Source: Cheiracanthium punctorium
Lineage: Eukaryota; Arthropoda; Arachnida; Araneae; Cheiracanthiidae
NCBI GenBank assembly: GCA_038373885.1
Contig: JAWZYV010018289.1
Coordinates: 1-64,000, forward strand
Reading direction: 5' to 3'
Length of the DNA: 64,000 bases
A program made the position numbers and the translations under genes. This document shows, in pieces, positions 63,025 through 64,000 of the stretch. The first letter of the stretch is position 1. Each line of letters begins with the position of its first letter. The notes beneath the pieces were generated by a model, which worked only from the letters and a program-made list of their open reading frames with translations, was not told the DNA's origin and did no database searches.

Positions 63025-63133
63025 ACTTAACATGTTTCATAAATAATGCATAATGTTCATAAATTTTAATTGCATAGTGTAATATATTTTGACATTTTTG
63101 TTTCACAAAACACTTTTTCTTATACATCTAAAT

Positions 63134-63139
63134 ATTAAA
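63134..63139 (+). terminator. Candidate poly(A) signal ATTAAA of POLA2
   Basis: ATTAAA lies about 110 bases after the POLA2 stop and is followed by a T-rich stretch. No canonical AATAAA was seen between the stop and this site. Confidence 0.35.
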
Positions 63140-63245
63140 AATTATTTTTTACTTAAATTGTGCATTTCTTCAATTATGTACATTTTAGTTACTTATACTA
63201 TTATCATAAATTTATTGATTATTTTATGATAATTTTTACAGAAAC

Positions 63246-63670
63246 ATGTGTATTCAATTCAATATCAAAAGAAAATTTTTGATATTGAACACATTGGAGT
63301 TAGTAGTGATCAGTTCAGTTTACTGCTTTGCAAATTCATGTTACAGATCATACAAAGATGAAAATGCAGTGAAAGTAATTATGCCATCTAGTACTAGATG
63401 GAATTCTTTGATAGATTCATTAGAAATCTACATTTTAAAAAATTGCCTATTTTTTCTGAAAATTTGTGATCTCACAAGTGAAGAATATCTGTTGTTGATA
63501 AAAGAATTCAAAGGCTTGTGTCTAATTTCAATTTGAAGAGTAATTAATGCTGAGGATAAGCGTGAACAGTTAAAAGCCTATTGCAGAGGCCTGGACAGCA
63601 TTCAAAGGAATGACTGTTCTATTGTTGATGCAGTATACATTTGGGAAAAATCAAAAGAAAGAAAAACGTA
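63246..63670 (+). pseudogene. hAT transposase C-terminal-like fragment
   Basis: The frame includes VKVIMPSSTRWNSLIDSLEI. A TRWNS block is characteristic of hAT transposases, just before the C-terminal dimerisation region. Reading continues after a stop (EQLKAYCRGLDSIQRNDCSI). There is no zinc finger or catalytic start nearby, so it is a fragment. It lies about 220 bp after the POLA2 stop. Confidence 0.55.
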
Positions 63671-63674
63671 AAAG

Positions 63675-63800
63675 ATCTAGTGAAACTTAAGTTTGAATGT
63701 CTAGGTTGATCAATTTTTTTGGCCAACCATGCAAAAAATTCCAGAGCTGGTGATCGACCCCAGGAATACTGCTTAATGTGCTACTCTGGGATGATTCCCA
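63675..63800 (-). repeat. tRNA-derived SINE copy 4
   Basis: It shares TTTTTTTGGCCAACCATGC and CCAGAGCTGG with copies 1 and 2 and has a diverged B-box-like stretch. The tRNA head is decayed. Confidence 0.55.
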
Positions 63801-64000
63801 GATGACATTTATCGCAATAGAACTGTTGGCACTTATCTTCTGCAATGTTTCATCTGTTCAATCTGTCCCCAGCAGCACACTTATGTCCCAAATACAAACT
63901 GTGAACGTTCAGTTTAAACGTTCACGGTACGTAAACAAAAAATGCTCTACTAATGTCTATATGTCCGGGCAGCCGATGTGTTTAAAACGTAGAAAACCAG

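Overview
The window is eukaryotic and almost certainly from an arthropod: AT-rich DNA, one intron-split gene with GT-AG junctions, and many Penelope-like, BEL/Pao, Gypsy, hAT, piggyBac and mariner-type repeats. A chelicerate is plausible from the repeat mix, but the sequence does not prove it.

The only host gene I can support is the B subunit of DNA polymerase alpha-primase (POLA2) on the + strand. I traced it from an ATG at 171 to a TAA at 63024 in 17 exons. All junction phases agree, giving about 573 codons, close to the usual size of the family. The order is an N-terminal helical domain (exons 1-2), a Ser-Pro-rich linker (exons 3-5), a helix and OB fold (exons 6-8), then the inactive phosphoesterase domain (exons 9-17). 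The first five introns are very large (up to about 20.7 kb) and full of transposons. Most later introns are short.

Layout by intron. Intron 1 (256-6459): a Penelope-like element built as a large head-to-head inverted repeat, a TTAA-flanked piggyBac-type MITE, and a hAT element with a perfect 8-bp target duplication. Intron 2 (6588-27242): a 3.3-kb non-autonomous hAT, a 9.7-kb Gypsy LTR retrotransposon with about 1-kb LTRs and several frameshifts, a piggyBac element keeping only the start of its transposase, a second Penelope element and a short TA-flanked MITE. Introns 3-4: a 1.46-kb TIR element, tRNA-derived SINEs, palindromic repeat blocks and several hAT MITEs. Intron 5 (35905-48774): a 156-bp-period tandem array and a young antisense BEL/Pao retrotransposon with 257-bp LTRs and a 5-bp target duplication. 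Intron 9 holds a mariner-type foldback element with a TTAA MITE inside one arm. Downstream of POLA2 lie a decayed hAT transposase fragment and another SINE.

The most notable signals are hammerhead-ribozyme-like folds at the ends of the two Penelope families, the shared inverted architecture of both Penelope insertions, and the nested and tandem repeats above. I found no CRISPR array, rRNA or functional tRNA gene.
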